From NCBI GenBank assembly GCA_905221605.1, contig CAJNDS010002178.1, positions 98,749-122,782 of the forward strand: a DNA stretch of 24,034 nt. Reading direction: 5' to 3'. Below are positions 1 to 8,548 of the stretch, one piece after another. The position numbers and the translations under genes were made by a program. Positions within the stretch are counted from its first letter, which is position 1; each line of letters opens with the position of its first letter. The stretch comes from Symbiodinium natans. Lineage: Eukaryota > Sar > Dinophyceae > Suessiales > Symbiodiniaceae. The notes under the pieces are model-generated. The model searched no databases, was not told where the DNA came from, and saw only the letters and a list, made by a program, of their open reading frames with translations.

Positions 1-38
1 TAGGGTTTAGGGTTTAGAGTTTAGGTTTAGGGCCCCCT
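1..38 (+). repeat. Telomere-like TTTAGGG array (window edge)
   Basis: Five imperfect copies of the heptamer TTTAGGG (including GTTTAGA and GTTTAGG variants) open the window. The array is interstitial in character because unique sequence follows immediately. Confidence 0.85.
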
Positions 39-526
39 CCTCTGGTGTCAGGGTTTGGGCGCGCCGGCAATGTAGCATAGGGTTGCGATGTGACTGACAG
101 GCTCATGAGTACCCAGAATCATGGAATTCTGCCTCGGGCCCCTGAGGTTGTAGCCTTGTTTGGGGACCATGTGTAAAGATCCTCTGAGGGAATATAAGGG
201 CCATCCTAGGAGAAAATTAAGGGAAACCTCTTAGGGGTACATCCTTAAAGTGTCGAAGTATGACTCCCTTGATAGAAGAGGGTTCTAAGCGGGACGCGCT
301 GCAGCTGCAAGATTCACTAGCTGAACACATTTCACCCTGCTTTATACCTCCGTGTGAACCTTCAAATAAGGTGCCTAGACTTCAAACCCAAGCCTTAAAC
401 CATCAAGTCCTAAACACGCCCTGAACCCCAAAGCGCCCTGACTAAAGCCTTTACACCACCCTAAACCCTAGACCTCGAAACCTGTGAACCTCGAACCCTA
501 AAGGTTCAGGGCCCCTGGCACCCTAA
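39..526. other. Low-repeat spacer, no gene recognised
   Basis: Mostly unique DNA with stops in all frames. From about 370 onward it turns into degenerate CCCTAAA-like text (CCTTAAACC, CCCTGAACC, CCCTAGACC) that looks like eroded telomere repeat. No convincing exon, RNA gene or element was seen. Confidence 0.5.
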
Positions 527-737
527 ACCTAAACCCTAAACCCTAAAACCTAAACCCTAAACCCTGCATCTCTAAGGACCGCCATACCTCCACGCCAAAG
601 ACGAAGCTACGTCGAACTAGGGTTTAGGGTTCATGGTTCAGGGTTTAGGGTTTAGGGTTTAGGGTTTAGGGTTCAGGGTTCAGGGTTCAGAGTTCAGGGT
701 TCAGGGTTTAGGGTTTAGGGTTTAGGGTTTAGGGTTT
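527..737. repeat. Two telomere arrays in opposite orientation
   Basis: A CCCTAAA array (527-565) is followed by a 53-nt unique island and then a TTTAGGG array (about 619-737) with TTCAGGG variants. The C-rich-then-G-rich order makes the pair an inverted repeat that could fold. Confidence 0.85.
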
Positions 738-740
738 CGG

Positions 741-791
741 GAGTCGGTCGGCCTCTCCAGGTTGAACTCCTCCATGGAAGGCTGCGTGCGC
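741..791 (-). CDS. Candidate micro-exon, protein not recognised
   Basis: Read on the minus strand, a CTGCAG acceptor-like site is followed by an open, G/C-ending stretch; one frame reads QPSMEEFNLERPTDS. The island is bordered on both sides by TTTAGGG arrays, the same setting as the recognised ABC-F exons further right. There is no homology handle and at least one other frame is open, so this is only a candidate exon of an unidentified minus-strand gene. Confidence 0.22.
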
Positions 792-824
792 CTGCAGGCC
801 ACAGAGCTCTATGTGGGGATTAGG

Positions 825-912
825 GGTTTAGGGTTTAGGGTTTCGGGTTTAGGGTTTCGGGTTTCGAGTTTAGGGTTTAGGGTTTAGGGTTTAGGGTTTA
901 GGGTTTAGGGTT
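825..912 (+). repeat. TTTAGGG array with TTTCGGG variants
   Basis: About twelve heptamers, several of them TTTCGGG or TTTCGAG. Unique DNA with a short G run follows (913-1017). Confidence 0.85.
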
Positions 913-1028
913 TCCGGCTTTAAACGCCTCTGAAAATATCTCGAGATTTGGGGTTTTTGGGGGGGGCTTAAGTTCTAGGAGCCCCGGCGCCTCTGTCACA
1001 CTGCCTTCGCCAACCTCAACCCGAGAGG

Positions 1029-1080
1029 GCCCTAAACCCTAAACCCTAAACCCTAAACCCCAAACCCTAAACCCTAAACC
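1029..1080 (-). repeat. CCCTAAA array
   Basis: Seven near-perfect copies of the complementary telomere heptamer lead straight into the candidate coding island at 1084-1236. Confidence 0.85.
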
Positions 1081-1083
1081 ACT

Positions 1084-1236
1084 GGAAGAAGGAGCAGCCT
1101 CATGTTGATCTTGCCGTTGTTGCCTCCGGTGGTGCTGAAACCCCAGATCCGACACTGCCGCGCACTACCCAGTCGAGCAAGTTGCCGACGTAGAAGCAGC
1201 AGATTCCTGGCAACCTTCCGTGTAGCCGCGGAGGCA
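1084..1236 (-). CDS. Candidate exon, protein not recognised
   Basis: On the minus strand an acceptor-like tract (GCTGCTTCTTTTTCCAG) ends at 1237 and is followed by about 50 open codons; one frame reads SAATRKVARNLLLLRRQ and later FSTTGGNNGKINMR. A second, nearly identical tract (GCTGCTCCTTCTTCCAG) lies at the low-coordinate end, so this island could be an exon plus the next 3' splice site. The plus strand is also partly open (DLAVVASGGAETPDPTLP). The family is unknown and both strand and frame remain uncertain. Confidence 0.25.
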
Positions 1237-1304
1237 CTGGAAAAAGAAGCAGCCGCCCCAAGGGTAAAGCCCTAGCCTGCTCGCCCGAACCGGGCGGCAG
1301 CCGT

Positions 1305-1391
1305 CCCTAAACCCTAAACCCTAAACCCTAAACCCTAAACCCTAAACCCTAAACCCTAAACCCTAAACCCTAAACCCTAAACCCTAAACCC
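1305..1391 (-). repeat. CCCTAAA array
   Basis: Twelve almost perfect heptamers lie between two GC-rich islands. Confidence 0.9.
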
Positions 1392-1396
1392 AATGC

Positions 1397-1470
1397 AGTC
1401 CCTGAATGTGATGTTTGCGCCGGCGAATCCGACGAAGCAGCAGCCCGGGGGCTTTGTGCGACTCCTCTTC
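1397..1470 (-). CDS. Candidate micro-exon, frame unresolved
   Basis: On the minus strand a CCTCAG acceptor-like site at 1471-1476 precedes a GC-rich island open in all three frames (one reads KPPGCCFVGFAGANITFR, another HKAPGLLLRRIRRRKHH). The plus strand is open too (NAVPECDVCAGESDEAAARG). Placement between telomere arrays matches the recognised exons, but nothing identifies a family. Confidence 0.22.
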
Positions 1471-1511
1471 CTGAGGACAAGCCTCTACGCCAGCCCCACG
1501 ACCTCGAAACC

Positions 1512-2575
1512 CTAAACCCCCTAGCCCTAAACCCTAAATCCTAAACCCTACACCCCAAGTCCTAAACCCTAAGACCCCTAGCCCCCCAAAGCCCGACCCT
1601 GAAGCCCTAAGCCCCTTAAGACGAAACCATAAGCCCCATACCCTAACACCCTAAACCCTAAAACCTAAACCCCAAACTTGTAAAGCTAAAGGACCCAAAG
1701 ACACACCATAGAGTCCCTCAAGTCAAAACTCCCTAGGGTTTAGGGTCCAGGGATTGGGGTTTAAGGTTGAGGGTTTAGGGTCCAGGATTTGGGGTTTGGG
1801 GTTGAGGGTTTAGGGTTCCGGGTTCAGGGTTTTCGGGTTCAGGGTTTTCGGGTTTAGGGTTTAGGGTTTAGGGTTTAGGGTTTAGGGTTCAGCGTCTCAT
1901 GTTCTAGCTTTCACTCTTCAAGCAGCTTCTCAAGCGAGGGGGAAAATACCCAACCGCCCCAAGAATCCCACAACATTAAGAACATGTAACGGTCTTCATC
2001 TTCCTTTAAGGGCGACGAGGCACATAATCACCACACATCGCCCTAGAACCTAAAAAACCTAGGCCCTGAACCCTAAACCCTGGCCTTGGACCCTGATTCC
2101 TACGCCCTGAACCCTAAACCCTAGCCCTAAACCCTAAACCCTAAACCCTAAACCCTGAACCCTAAACCCTAAACCTTAGGCCGTCAACCCTAATCCCTGT
2201 CCGCCTGTTCGGAATGGCATTAGGGTTGGTGCCCGACGGCTCGTTGCCCGAACAATTGCAATAGGGTTGGTGCCCCACATGTTCGGAGGTGCATGAAAAA
2301 GTCGAACGTTGTACACCGGAATCGAAGTAATGTACCGTAAGATTATGCCCCAACATGTTTCAACACACCGCTGCCCTTCCTATAGCCCTACCGAGACCTG
2401 CCATTGAACCTGCACGTAAGATCTACCCCTAAACCCTAAACCCGAAAACCCTAAACCCTAAACCCTAAACCGTTTAACCCTAAACCATTTAAGCCTGAAC
2501 GCCAAACCCTAAAATCTAAACCCTGAACCCTAAACCCTAGCCCTAAACCCTAAACCCTAAACCCTAAACCCTGAA
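1512..2575. repeat. Mixed degenerate telomere arrays and spacers
   Basis: CCCTAAA-derived text (1512-1680, 2055-2195, 2427-2575) and TTTAGGG-derived text (1735-1888) alternate with spacers. The spacer at 1888-1982 is a dispersed repeat listed separately. In 2215-2290 the phrase TTAGGGTTGGTGCCC occurs twice about 48 bp apart, a small tandem duplication with a flanking TTCGG word. No gene was recognised; the short open stretch on the minus strand here is mostly repeat translation. Confidence 0.6.
1888..1982 (+). repeat. Dispersed repeat at the end of a telomere array, copy 1
   Basis: This segment begins TTCAGCGTCTC directly after a TTTAGGG array and ends AGAATCCCACAACATTAAGA. A diverged copy with the same order of words, also starting right after a telomere array, is at 10506-10592. 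A partial third copy of the start is at 14622-14640. Confidence 0.7.
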
Positions 2576-2591
2576 CGACTCTCCCCAGTAC

Positions 2592-2647
2592 CTGACGGCA
2601 TCCAGCCGCTCCAGTGCCGCCCTCAGTGCGGGATCGGCTCGGTGCTC
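2592..2647 (-). CDS. Probable 56-nt exon, gene not recognised
   Basis: On the minus strand the segment is framed by GCGCAG at its 5' edge and by a canonical AG|GTACTG donor at its 3' edge. It encodes 18 whole codons, EHRADPALRAALERLDAV, then two bases. Third positions are mostly G or C and the peptide is helix-like (alternating Leu/Ala with charged residues). The upstream intron end is a CCCTAAA array, as at the ABC-F exons. It could belong to a gene downstream of the ABC-F gene on the same strand. The clear splice frame makes it one of the better unassigned exons. Confidence 0.4.
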
Positions 2648-2657
2648 CTGCGCTGCA

Positions 2658-3165
2658 GGGGTTAGGGTTTAGGGTTAGGGTTTAGGGTTTAGGGTTTAGG
2701 GTTTAGGGTTTAGGGTTTAGGGTTTAGGGTTTAGGGTTTAGGGTTTAGGGTTTAGGGTTTAGGGTTTAGGGTTTAGGGTTTAGGGTTTAGGGTTTAGGGT
2801 TTAGGGTTTAGGGTTTAGGGTTTAGGGTTTAGGGTTTAGGGTTTAGGGTTTAGGGTTTAGGGTTTAGGGTTTAGGGTTTAGGGTTTAGGGTTTAGGTTTT
2901 TTAGGGTTTAGGGTTTAGGGTTTAGGGTTTAGGGTTTAGGGTTTAGGGTTTAGGGTTTAGGGTTTAGGGTTTAGGGTTTAGGGTTTAGGGTTTAGGGTTT
3001 AGGGTTTAGGGTTTAGGGTTTAGGGTTTAGGGCTTAGGGCTTAGGGTTTAGGCTTTAGGGTTTAGGGTTTGGGGTTTAGGGTTTGGGGTATTTGGGGTTT
3101 AGGGTTCAGGGTTTAGGGTTTAAGGCTTAGGGTGTAGGGTTTCGGATTCGGGGTTTAGGGTTCAG
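2658..3165 (+). repeat. Longest TTTAGGG array in the window
   Basis: More than 50 consecutive heptamers, nearly perfect from 2665 to about 3030, interrupted once by GGTTTTTTAGGG near 2896. They then decay into CTTAGGG, TTTGGGG, TTCAGGG and TGTAGGG variants toward 3165. The decay is one-sided, which suggests recent expansion from the left side. Confidence 0.95.
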
Positions 3166-3499
3166 GGTGCAGGATTTGCGGCTGACGGCTAAGGGTTTAG
3201 AGTTTGCGGGTTTAGGTTCGAGGGCTGTTTCCGAAAAACATTTCGCGCAGGCTGAAGAATCATGCGTGAAAGAGCATCGAGTGCCAGGGCAGGCCGTAGG
3301 GTTTGGGTCGTTGGGTTTAGCTTTTGGGGGTTTGGGGTTTACAGACCGACATGGGCACTGTTCTAAATCAGGGGTCCCTTTTCGGGCTCTGCTTATGATC
3401 TAGATCTACAAGGGGACCCTAATTCAATAAACGCATGGACCCTAGGCCCTAAAACCTAAGCCCCAAATCCTGCGACCTAAACCCTAAACCCTAAACCAT
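3166..3499. other. Spacer of eroded telomere repeat
   Basis: Scattered GGGTTT words persist to about 3340 and short CCCTAAA text returns from 3440. The open stretch on the plus strand (3167-3403) reads through degenerate repeat and is not judged to be a gene. Confidence 0.5.
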
Positions 3500-3578
3500 C
3501 CACACTCAAAGAGTGGATCTCAAAATCCGCCGAGGCCTCGGGCCGAAGGTGTATAGCTTGTCAGAACAGCTCCCTGTC

Positions 3579-3579
<1 letters not shown>

Positions 3580-3629
<50 letters not shown>
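3580..3629 (+). repeat. 50-base poly-C tract
   Basis: Fifty consecutive C residues, followed by further C-rich text to about 3664. The flanks (3500-3579 and 3665-3840) are otherwise unique. A plus-strand reading gives a polyproline run, which is taken to be an artefact of the tract. Confidence 0.95.
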
Positions 3630-3844
3630 TGCCCCCTTCCCCCTGCCCCCCCCCCCTGCCCCCCAGCGACTTGGGCACTGCGGAATCACCATGCTCACGC
3701 GGATGCGCTGGGCCGGGCCGAGGCGGGTCGCGTAGCGTTAAAATTAAGTTTGGGGGCCCCTATAAAGTACGGCACCTTACCCAAAGGACCTCTCAACAAG
3801 GGACCCGAATTTAGAGAACTACCCGCAAACAGGACTAACCCCCG

Positions 3845-3957
3845 AACCCTAAACCCTAAACCTAAACCCTAAACCCTAGACCCTAAACCCTAAACCCTAA
3901 ACCCAAAATCCTAAACCCTAAGCCCTAAACCCTAGCCCTAAACCCTAAGGCCTAAAC
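3845..3957 (-). repeat. CCCTAAA array, degenerate
   Basis: About fifteen heptamers with CCTAAAC, CCCTAGA, CCCTAAG and CCCAAAA variants. Confidence 0.85.
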
Positions 3958-3958
3958 C

Positions 3959-4050
3959 CGAGCCGGCGGCCTCGACACCACGGCTGCTCAGTGGCTGCGC
4001 ATCAGCAACTCGCAGTGCAGAGGAGGGCATCTTTTTGGAATTGAAGACCC
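3959..4050. CDS. Candidate coding island, strand unresolved
   Basis: A GC-rich unique island of about 90 nt sits between two CCCTAAA arrays. The plus strand offers GGLDTTAAQWLRISNSQC with almost every third base G or C. The minus strand offers MPSSALRVADAQPLSSRG. Because GC-rich DNA with few stops opens several frames at once, neither strand can be chosen from sequence alone. Confidence 0.25.
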
Positions 4051-4345
4051 CTAAACCCTAAACCCTAAACCCCAAATACCCTAAACCCCAAAAACCCTAA
4101 CCCTAAACCCTAAACCCTAAACCCTAAACCCCAAATACCCTAAACCCCAAAAACCCTAACCCTAAACCCTAAACCCTAAACCCTAAACCCTAAACCCCAA
4201 ATACCCTAAACCCCAAAAACCCTAACCCTAAACCCTAAACCCTAAACCCTAAACCCTAAACCCTAAACCCTAAACCCTAAACCCTAAACCCTAAACCCTA
4301 AACCCTAACCCTGAACCCTAGATCATAAACCCCTGAACCCTAAAT
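4050..4345 (-). repeat. CCCTAAA array with a 59/66-bp higher-order unit
   Basis: Inside the heptamer array the irregular block CCCCAAATACCCTAAACCCC plus AAAAACCCTAAC occurs three times, starting near 4070, 4129 and 4195. The spacings of about 59 and 66 bp differ by one heptamer, so larger blocks were duplicated as units. Confidence 0.85.
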
Positions 4346-4995
4346 CTCGAAACCCTACCCTTTAGGGTTTCAGGGTTCGTGTAGGCTTCAAGTATTGTAG
4401 TCTGGTTTTCGGTTCAGTAGTTTAGTTGATGTTAACATACTTCATAAGGCAAAGTTTCGGGCTGGATATATTGCTTAGGCCCGAACCCTGCCCTACCCTG
4501 CCCTACCCCTTGCCCCCTTGGGTTCCTTGCCCGATCCCCAGCCGTATAAGCCCTGCGTTTACCCAGCCCTAGATAAATCGGGAAGGGAGTGGGAAGGGCA
4601 CTGGGGTGCGAAGGCATTTCGGGTGCAGTAGGGGTGTTGGGATGTTCGGTCATTCGGTCTGGCTTCCATCAGTTTCTTGGCGTGACTGGGACGCAGGGAT
4701 TGTGTCAGGGTGGATGATGGGTCAACGGAGCCAGGTTTCAAGTCTTCTGGTTTCGGGATTGGGGTTTAGGGTGGAGGACCCATTTGATTTAAAAATGGCG
4801 CACTGTCCCTACCCTAAACTTTAACTTTCAACCCTGCCAAGAACCCTGAACCCTAAACACGAAACAAACGAAACAAACGAAACAGAGCTTATGGTTTAGC
4901 AGTCCTCCACTAGGACAAGGCCTGGGAGGGATAATGGGCCGATTCATTTCGTGACTTTGAGGTGGGTGGCTCCTGTAGTCCTAGGCCCAAACCCT
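4346..4995. other. Mostly unique spacer, no gene recognised
   Basis: Unique DNA with short words such as CCCTACCCTGCCCTACCC (about 4488-4510) and three tandem copies of a GAAACAAAC-like word near 4860-4882. Several short open stretches exist on both strands, but they overlap each other, lack a consistent codon bias and are not bounded by plausible splice sites. Confidence 0.4.
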
Positions 4996-5001
4996 GACAT
5001 G

Positions 5002-5285
5002 CGAGTGTGAGAGTCGAAACGGCTACTCTGCCGATGCAGCGCAAGTGTTTGCCCGGGACGCCGGCGCACCTGTGGAGTGGAGGATCCAGCGCGCGCCGCG
5101 CAGAAGGAGTTCTCCCTCCAGACCAGCTCGAAGAAATCGCTGCGCTCGCCCCGGCGTTGGGCGCCCTACCTTCCGACAACACGGGCCCTGGACGTTCTCG
5201 TGCCGGAGGACGACGCCAGTGACAAAGGCTACCATCGACCATCGACTTCGACGACTTCATCTGGAAGAGGGGGCGGGGTGGAGGG
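5002..5285 (+). CDS. Candidate coding island, frame and strand unresolved
   Basis: This is the largest GC-rich, stop-poor unique island outside the ABC-F gene. On the plus strand, different frames give PPDQLEEIAALAPALGALPS, ALDVLVPEDDASDKGYHRPS and TIDFDDFIWKRGRGGG; the last runs into a donor-like GGGGTAAGC at about 5281-5289. The minus strand is open as well (for example GELLLRGARWILHSTGAP). Strong G/C bias at third positions in the second plus-strand reading argues for a real exon or for two adjoining exons. No family was recognised. The neighbouring recognised genes lie on the minus strand, so a plus-strand gene here would be the exception. Confidence 0.3.
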
Positions 5286-5404
5286 GTAAGCGTTGAAACG
5301 GGAATCTAGTAGGGTTGCAGTGCTTTAGGCGTGCTGGAGGGTGGTGGCACCGACAGTATATAACCAAGTCAGGTATCCTACAAGCCTACTGTGATAAACT
5401 CTGC

Positions 5405-5825
5405 CCTACGAAACCCTAAACCCTAAACCCTAAATCCCAAACCCTAAACCGGGTTTAGGGCCTGAGGCGAGGTGTAAGGGCTTTAAGGCTAAGGCTCAGT
5501 CAGGTGGGAGGGAGCCAGCTTTTAGGAGGTGCTCCACTCGGACACCCTAAACCCCAAACCCTCTAACCTCTACGCCCTACAAGCCTTACACCCCAAATCC
5601 TAAACCCAAGGCCATAAGCCCTGAGCCCTCTAACCCCCACTTCCTAAACCATGCTAAGTTCGAGTCTTTTGAGCTCGCAGGGCATCAGGTTCCCAAAGCC
5701 CAAACCTTACCCCTAAACACAAACCCGAAAGCCTAGCCCTAAACCCTAAATCCTGAACCCTAAACCCAAATCCGAAAGCCTAGCCCCAAACCCTAAACCA
5801 TGAACCCTAAACCCTAAACCCCAAA
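5405..5825 (-). repeat. Degenerate CCCTAAA-derived region
   Basis: Telomere-like words (CCCTAAA, CCCCAAA, CCCTGAA, CCCGAAA) make up most of the stretch. A short G-orientation piece lies at 5449-5500. The block around ACCCGAAAGCCTAGCCCTAAACCC at about 5720-5745 recurs near 5765-5795, a tandem duplication. Confidence 0.7.
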
Positions 5826-5841
5826 CCCTGCCCGAAACTGC

Positions 5842-5895
5842 CTTCATCCTCGTCCAAGGCTTTTGCGGCCCTTTCGGGTGAGGCAAGGTTCTGGC
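5842..5895 (-). CDS. Probable 54-nt exon, gene not recognised
   Basis: On the minus strand a GTGTCAG acceptor opens a segment of two bases, 17 codons (QNLASPERAAKALDEDE) and one base, followed by a GC donor (AAG|GCAGTT). The same frame stays open upstream (RDDEPVSG) and downstream (GSFGQ). The peptide is acidic and hydrophilic, typical of a linker region. A CCCTAAA array in the sense orientation lies just upstream of the acceptor. The GC donor matches those of the ABC-F gene. Confidence 0.4.
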
Positions 5896-5919
5896 CTGAC
5901 ACAGGCTCATCATCACGTT

Positions 5920-6590
5920 GAGGGTTTAGGGTTTGGGGCTTTAGAGTTTGGGGGGAATATTTTGGGTGTTAGGGTTTAGGTTTGGGACAGTGAAAGGTTA
6001 TTCGTGGCTTTCGGGTGTGGAGCTAGTTCCTGTGCTTGGGGATTGCTTAGAGTTTAGGGTTTAGGACTTAGGGTTGTTGAAAGCTGCTTGTTGTCCTGGA
6101 TGCTCAACTGGGTGGAGAGCTAAGAGTTTCCCTTGAATCCTCCGCAAACCCTACCAGCCTAAACCCAAAAAAAAAAAATGCGTGCGTAATCCTAGGCCCA
6201 AAACGTTAGAAGGCTCAGGGATTTCGAGTTGTACTTGAAGGTTCATGGGTAGATTTAACAGTCGGTCTATGAGGGTTTAGGGTTTTGGGTTTCAAGGCGC
6301 CCATGTAGCTATCCTTAACATATGAAGACTCATCCCCTGACATTATACATTTATCTTCACTTCTTTTGTCAGGTTCAAAGTCTAGCCTAGGTTTGGTGGC
6401 CATTTGAGGTTGAGAGTTTGGGGTGTAGGTTCGTCATCAGCAGGCTTGCATGTACCCTTTATGGCCACAACCACAGCTGCGCTATGCATAACACCTCGAG
6501 CCGCATGATCCTGCCTAAAAGACGTGTGAATTCTGTGGGCTATACCTGCTAGTGAGAGGTGCTTGCTGAAGAACTGCCCGCAGCTCCATA
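5920..6590. other. AT-richer spacer with sparse telomere words
   Basis: TTTAGGG-like words occur at 5925-5990, 6050-6075 and 6270-6290. The rest is unique, with stops in all frames, and includes an A9 run near 6169. A DNKQLSTT-like open piece on the minus strand near 6085-6110 follows a CATCCAG acceptor-like site but is too short to call. Confidence 0.4.
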
Positions 6591-6593
6591 ACC

Positions 6594-6670
6594 CTGAACC
6601 CTAAACCCTAAACCCTAAACTTTAAACCCTAAACCCTAAACCCTAAACCCTAAACCCTAAACCCAAACCC
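6594..6670 (-). repeat. CCCTAAA array
   Basis: About ten heptamers, one replaced by CTTTAAA. The GC-rich spacer that follows (6671-6805) carries a short GTGCCCCAC-type inverted word and no gene. Confidence 0.85.
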
Positions 6671-6805
6671 AAAACCCTTTCAAGGAAGGCCGGCGTCCCG
6701 AGCTGGGGCTAACGGGTCAGGGTTTAGGAGTGGGGGAGCCTGTGCCCCACTGGGAGCCCGAGCTCTAAACCGTCAACCCCAAACAAAGCCAGCTTTAACA
6801 CAAAG

Positions 6806-6984
6806 AGGGTTTAGGGTGTAGGGTTTAGGGCTTAGGGTTTAGGGTTTAGGGTTTAGGGTTTAGGGTGTAGGGTTTAGGGTTTAGGGTTTAGGGTTTAGGG
6901 TTTAGGGTTTAGGGTTTAGGGTTTAGGGTTTAGGGTTTAGGGTTTAGGGTTTAGGGTTTAGGGTTTAGGGTTTAGGGTTTAGGG
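6806..6984 (+). repeat. TTTAGGG array
   Basis: About 25 heptamers, the last 15 or more perfect. The preceding CCCTAAA array (6594-6670) makes this another inverted pair separated by about 135 bp. Confidence 0.95.
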
Positions 6985-7018
6985 TGGGGATTTATAAGTA
7001 CAGTTATAATTGGGATCA

Positions 7019-7042
7019 TAAGTGCCCATGAACCTCCAAGTA
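7019..7042 (+). repeat. Dispersed word shared with 8290-8312
   Basis: The 24-nt word around CATGAACCTCCAAGTA recurs at 8290-8312 with one length change and one substitution. Both copies sit in AT-richer DNA beside telomere repeats and may be remnants of one element. Confidence 0.55.
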
Positions 7043-7079
7043 GTCTGCTACAAGAAGCACTCCAAAGAACCCACTTAGA

Positions 7080-7207
7080 ATCGAAGCCCTAAACCTTAAA
7101 CCGTCGAACCCTAAACCCTAAAACCCGAAACCCCAAACCCCAAACCCTAAACCCCAAACACTAAACCTTAAACCCTAAATCCAAAGCTCTAGACCCTAAA
7201 CCCTAAA
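7080..7207 (-). repeat. Degenerate CCCTAAA array
   Basis: Variants CCCCAAA, CCTTAAA and CCCGAAA dominate. The array ends directly at the candidate exon 7209-7281. Confidence 0.75.
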
Positions 7208-7208
7208 C

Positions 7209-7281
7209 CCTGGTGACTCTGCCTCCCTCCGAGGCCAGGTTTGGCGCTGGTGGCGCGCCGTGGAGCTGGGACAGTCGCAGG
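7209..7281 (-). CDS. Candidate exon, gene not recognised
   Basis: On the minus strand the island reads RALRLSQLHGAPPAPNLASE and continues GGRVTR with mostly G/C third bases. Several AG sites near 7281-7288, just after a sense-strand CCCTAAA/CCCTGAA array, could be the acceptor; the downstream edge abuts another CCCTAAA array. A second frame (QEPCDCPSSTARHQRQ) is also open. Same strand and same architecture as the ABC-F exons, but no family assignment. Confidence 0.35.
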
Positions 7282-7295
7282 GCTCTTGTTTTGCG

Positions 7296-7735
7296 TTCAG
7301 GGTTTAGGGTTTGGGGTTTAGGGTTTAGGGTATGGGGTTTAGGGTTGGGGTTTAACGGCTTATAAGGTTTAGGGTTTGGGGTTTAGGTTTTAGGGTCCTC
7401 CAAGCCCTAAACCCCTTTGAACCCGAAGCCTTGGGTTGAGGGGTTGAGGTTCCAGGGGGTTTTTTAGGGTATAGGGTTTAGGGTCTAGGACTTGGGGTTA
7501 ACCCTAAAGCCCTAAGCCCGTGCAAGGTATTTTAAGGCCCGGACGAACTCGAAGGTTTCAAAAAAAAGGGGGCGTTTGGGGTTTAGGGGTTAGGGTTTGA
7601 TTGGGGTTAGGGATTAGGGTGCAGGGCTTTAGAGGTTTTGGAAGTAGGGGCTTGGGGCTGTTGAGGGGTTTAGGGGTTTAGGGTTTCAGGGGTTTAGGAC
7701 CTAAGTGCGTCGGAGAAAAAAGATGTGTTCAGGCA
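7296..7735 (+). repeat. Degenerate TTTAGGG/TTTGGGG region
   Basis: Telomere-like words, many with an extra G or T (GGGGTTTAGGGG), interspersed with short C-rich pieces at 7405-7440 and 7500-7520. No gene seen. Confidence 0.65.
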
Positions 7736-7802
7736 ATTAAGAAACCCCGAAACCTTGAACCCTAAACCCCTGCAACCCTAGCATGAGAACCTTAGGGTTT
7801 AG

Positions 7803-7928
7803 GTCTGGTGTTTGGGCCCTAGCACTCGGGGCTTGGGGGGTCTGTATCTTGCCTGCAGCTGCATCCCGAGCCCGGTAGTCATGGCGAAATGGCGAGGGGG
7901 CTCCCCAGAAGCACCCAACCACCCCCAA
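7803..7928 (-). CDS. Candidate coding island
   Basis: An open minus-strand stretch reads GAPSPFRHDYRARDAAAGKI and continues QTPQAPSARAQTPD. Codon third positions are mostly G or C in the first part. A CTGCAG site within it could instead be a splice acceptor, leaving a shorter exon. No family recognised. The continuation below 7803 translates telomere-like repeat and is excluded. Confidence 0.28.
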
Positions 7929-8435
7929 GCTGCGAGGACTTTGGGCTGAGGATCCCTAAATCCCGAGACTCCTAAGCATCGAAATCCTAACTCCCGAAGC
8001 TCCGAACCCCTAAATCCCCAAAACCCTAAGCCCCCTAACCACGCCTTAGTCCCTTAACCCCGATAGAATACCCCCGACCAGGCCCTGCGTTTTGACACCT
8101 GTGGACATGTCGCAACGGCCTGGGTCTGAGCCAGAGCAGCAAGGTTTTGAGTGTTGGGGTTTTTTTGGAGGTTAAGAGGTTTAGGAGTTGAGAGGTTTGG
8201 ACTTACAACTGCAATTATAGCTCATTGATAAGCAGCTTAAGCAGCCTAGTGTGGATACAATCGGGTTCTAGGTGCTATCATTGGGTTACTAAGTACCATG
8301 AACCTCCAAGTACACCTTAAGGAGGTGAAGTGGGAACACGAAGAGAGAGGGCCGAAGACAGGGAGCCTGAGAAGCATTTCAGCAGCCCGAAATCCTCGAA
8401 GTTCTGAAGACCTGAAAGACCTTCTAAAACATGTA
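7929..8435. other. Spacer with one possible micro-exon
   Basis: Degenerate CCCTAAA words run to about 8050. At about 8099-8143 the minus strand reads LAALAQTQAVATCPQ and meets a GT donor-like site (CACAG|GTGTCA); this is short and unsupported. From 8150 to 8435 the DNA is unique, apart from the dispersed word at 8290-8312. Confidence 0.35.
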
Positions 8436-8548
8436 TTGGGATGTTCCCCCTTATACGAACAGTCCTTAACAGGGATTATAGTACACCCTAATTGTTACAG
8501 TCCCTCTGAAGGACGATCTAAGGACTGCTCGTAGAAGGAACATCCCCA
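8436..8548. mobile_element. MITE-like foldback element, copy A
   Basis: The ends TTGGGATGTTCC (8436-8447) and GGAACATCCCCA (8537-8548) are inverted repeats with one mismatch. Inside, CAGTCCTTAACAGGGATT pairs imperfectly with the stretch ending TAAGGACTG. A relative with the same ends and inner words is at 13675-13767, which makes this a family and not a chance hairpin. There is no transposase, so it would be non-autonomous. Confidence 0.65.

Noticed and set aside
1-3165. Interpretation as a chromosome end
   Set aside because: Arrays occur throughout the window in both orientations with unique DNA and exons between them; a true end would show one orientation running to the terminus.
3513-3872. 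119-codon plus-strand ORF with polyproline
   Set aside because: The proline run is the C50 tract and the end translates CCCTAAA repeat.
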